Source: Amycolatopsis sp. NBRC 101858
GTDB lineage: Bacteria; Actinomycetota; Actinomycetes; Mycobacteriales; Pseudonocardiaceae
Reading direction: 5' to 3'
Length of the DNA: 64,000 nt
NCBI RefSeq assembly: GCF_030269325.1
Contig: NZ_BSTD01000001.1
Coordinates: 1,008,681 to 1,072,680 of the forward strand
Below are positions 62,467 through 64,000 of this stretch, piece after piece. Positions within the stretch are counted from its first letter, which is position 1, and each line of letters opens with the position of its first letter. The notes beneath the pieces were generated by a model, which was given only the letters and a program-made list of their open reading frames with translations, made no database searches and was not told the origin of the DNA. The position numbers and the translations under genes were made by a program.

Positions 62467-63492
62467 TTACCGCCGGCGCAGGCGCTTGTCCGCCAGCGCC
62501 GGCGGGGTGTAGTCCTTCTCGGCCGAGTTCAAGTCCGTGCCCGGCGGGACGATCTCGTCGATCCGGTCCAGCACCTCGTCGTCCAGCACCAGGTCCGCGC
62601 CCGCGAGCAGGTCGTCGAGCTGGGACGGCGTGCGCGGGCCGATGATCGCCGACGTCACGCCCGGGTGCGCCCGGACGAACGCCGTCGCCAGGTGCGTGAG
62701 CGGGCGGCCCAGGTCGTCGGCGATCTTCTTCAGCTGCGCGATCGCCTCGAACTTGACGGCGTTCTCCGGTAGCGCCGGGTCGAACTTGTGCGCCTGCAAC
62801 GTCCGGCGGCCTTCGGAAAGGTCCACATCGGACGGTTTCAGGTACTTGCCGGACAGCCAGCCGCTGGCCAGCGGGCTCCACGTCAGCACGCCCATGCCGT
62901 ACTTCTGCGCAGTCGGCAGCACCGCCGCCTCGATCGCCCGGTTGAAGATCGAGTACGGCGGCTGCTCGGCGCGGAACCGGGCCAGGCCCCGCCTTTCCGC
63001 CACCCACTGGGCTTCCACGATCTGCTCGGCCGGGAAGTCCGACGACCCGATCGCGCGGACCTTCCCGGCGCGCACGAAGTCCGTCAGCACCGACAGCGTC
63101 TCCTCGATGTCGGTCGTCGGGTCCGGCCGGTGCACCTGGTAGAGGTCGACGTAGTCGGTGTCGAGCCGCCGCAGGCTGTCGTCGAGCGCGCGAGTGAGCC
63201 AGCGCCGGGAAAGCCCGCCCTGGTTGGGGTCGGCACCCATCTGGAAGAAGCCCTTGGTGGCCAGCACGACCTCGTCGCGGCGGCCCTTCAGCGCCTGGCC
63301 GACGATCCGCTCGTTCTCGCCGTCGCTGTACATGTCCGCGGTGTCCCAGAAGTTGACCCCGGCGTCGAGCGCCGTGTGCAGCATCCGGACGCCCTCTTCG
63401 TGGTCCGGATTGCCCCACTTGCCCAGCATCATCGCGCCGAACGCGTACTCGCTGACCGAGATCCCCGTGCCGCCCAGAATTCGTCGTTTCAT
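62467..63492 (-). CDS. Aldo/keto reductase
   Basis: 341 residues. NADPH-dependent TIM-barrel oxidoreductase. The tetrad is visible: Asp and Tyr in FWDTADMYSDGENE near 50, Lys in VLATKGFFQMG near 80, His in DLYQVHRPDP near 120; cofactor region GVTSAIIGPRTPSQLDDLL near 285. Diverges from the MmyB-type regulator at 63592, which probably controls it. Confidence 0.94.
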   Translation of the reverse strand: MKRRILGGTGISVSEYAFGAMMLGKWGNPDHEEGVRMLHTALDAGVNFWDTADMYSDGENERIVGQALKGRRDEVVLATKGFFQMGADPNQGGLSRRWLTRALDDSLRRLDTDYVDLYQVHRPDPTTDIEETLSVLTDFVRAGKVRAIGSSDFPAEQIVEAQWVAERRGLARFRAEQPPYSIFNRAIEAAVLPTAQKYGMGVLTWSPLASGWLSGKYLKPSDVDLSEGRRTLQAHKFDPALPENAVKFEAIAQLKKIADDLGRPLTHLATAFVRAHPGVTSAIIGPRTPSQLDDLLAGADLVLDDEVLDRIDEIVPPGTDLNSAEKDYTPPALADKRLRRR

Positions 63493-63546
63493 GCCACCAC
63501 CCTGCGGCGAGCGAGAAGCACGGACCAGGTCACGTTCAACCTGGGT

Positions 63547-63560
63547 CTGCCAGTACCAGG
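63547..63560. promoter_or_regulatory. Operator-like motif in the reductase/regulator spacer
   Basis: CTGCCAGTACCAGG; its complement CCTGGTACTGGCAG matches CCTGGTACCAGCAG at 34415-34428 in 12 of 14 positions. It lies 31 bases before the regulator start and 55 from the reductase start. Confidence 0.55.
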
Positions 63561-63591
63561 CGGGCAGCCGCGAGGCGGGGATACTGGAGGC

Positions 63592-64000
63592 ATGAGTGAC
63601 GCAGCCGAGCTGGGCGCCTTCCTGAAGGCGCGCCGCGCCGCACTGGACCCCGCCGACCTGGGCCTGCCGCCCGGGATCACGCAGCGGCGCGTCCAGGGCC
63701 TGCGCCGCGAGGAGCTGGCGCAGCTGTCCGGCATCAGCGTCGACTACTACACGCGGCTGGAGCAGGGCCGCGCGAAGAACGTCTCGGACGCGGTTCTCGA
63801 CGCACTGGCCCGCGCGCTGCGGCTCAACGCCGGCGAGGAGGCCTACCTGCGCAACCTCGCCGCGCCGACGCGCCGGGACGAGCGCGCGCCGGAGCGGGTC
63901 CGCCCCGAGCTGCAGCAGCTGCTCGACGCCATCCAGGCGCCGGCGTTCGTCTTCGGCCAGTACATGGACGTGCTGGCGTGGAACGCGCTCGGCGGGGCCG
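63592..64000 (+). CDS. XRE-type regulator with MmyB-like domain (3' end outside window)
   Basis: 136 codons visible from ATG 63592 (GGAGG upstream). HTH LGAFLKARRAALDPADLGLP, then VQGLRREELAQLSGISVDYYTRLEQGRAKNVSD and the start of the MmyB-like domain FGQYMDVLAWNALGG. Same family as the protein at 34469-35278 and the same arrangement, divergent from an enzyme gene. Confidence 0.93.
   Translation, partial: MSDAAELGAFLKARRAALDPADLGLPPGITQRRVQGLRREELAQLSGISVDYYTRLEQGRAKNVSDAVLDALARALRLNAGEEAYLRNLAAPTRRDERAPERVRPELQQLLDAIQAPAFVFGQYMDVLAWNALGGA

Overview
The window is high-GC actinobacterial chromosome with strong G/C bias at third codon positions, many GTG/TTG starts and frequent 4-base stop/start overlaps. 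WhiB, mycothiol and LpqW genes and several blocks of gene order shared with Mycobacterium tuberculosis point to the Mycobacteriales/Pseudonocardiales side. The rich intergenic repeats, SARP/AfsR-type and MmyB-type regulators and secreted lipase/protease suggest an Amycolatopsis-like Pseudonocardiaceae member. The genus is an inference.

Layout. 1-2.1 kb: 3' end of an AfsR/SARP-type regulator and a duplicated non-coding tract. 2.1-12.8 kb: the mannose/GDP-mannose supply block (manA, TobH-like, Trm112-like, manB), DUF3499, a degenerate zincin, a large membrane glycosyltransferase, whiB2 and a site-2 protease, in the order of the Rv3255c-Rv3260c region. 12.8-26.2 kb: mshB with its membrane partner, a peptide-type ABC transporter with two near-identical DppB permeases around one DppC, an LpqW-like lipoprotein and typA (as near Rv1165-Rv1171). 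26.3-28.4 kb: a tiny Cys/Lys-rich gene behind an iron-repressor-like box, YciI, and trpS behind a complete Trp-codon attenuator. 28.4-33.6 kb: a two-component system divergent from a LolA-like protein and an ABC exporter. 33.6-39.4 kb: dienelactone hydrolase/MmyB-type regulator pair, then a thiamine transporter under a TPP riboswitch.

39.4-41.3 kb is the most accessory-looking part: two tiny membrane proteins and a three-gene minus-strand operon of wHTH-nucleotidyltransferase, HEPN protein and a small CxCxC protein, with a 15-base inverted repeat over the start codon. 41.3-49.4 kb is DNA and translation maintenance: ychF, an Ada/AlkA-type fusion, sbcC, sbcD, an RmuC-like gene. 49.4-51.7 kb holds degenerate repeat tracts around a DUF6542-type membrane gene. 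51.7-62.0 kb: ispH, a lipid-droplet-associated-like protein, xseA, a small gene, xseB, glpX, a secreted trypsin-like protease, a ferredoxin-NADP reductase type flavoprotein, a TetR regulator, a secreted lipase and fumC (as Rv1098c-Rv1110). 62.2-64 kb: a small membrane protein, an aldo/keto reductase and a second, cut-off MmyB-type regulator.

Most of the window is conserved housekeeping. The parts most worth a second look are the nucleotidyltransferase/HEPN operon, the trpS attenuator, the iron-box small gene, an operator-like motif shared by the two MmyB-type regulator loci, the doubled DppB with an internal hairpin, a frame-broken gene remnant behind the glycosyltransferase, and five intergenic repeat tracts.
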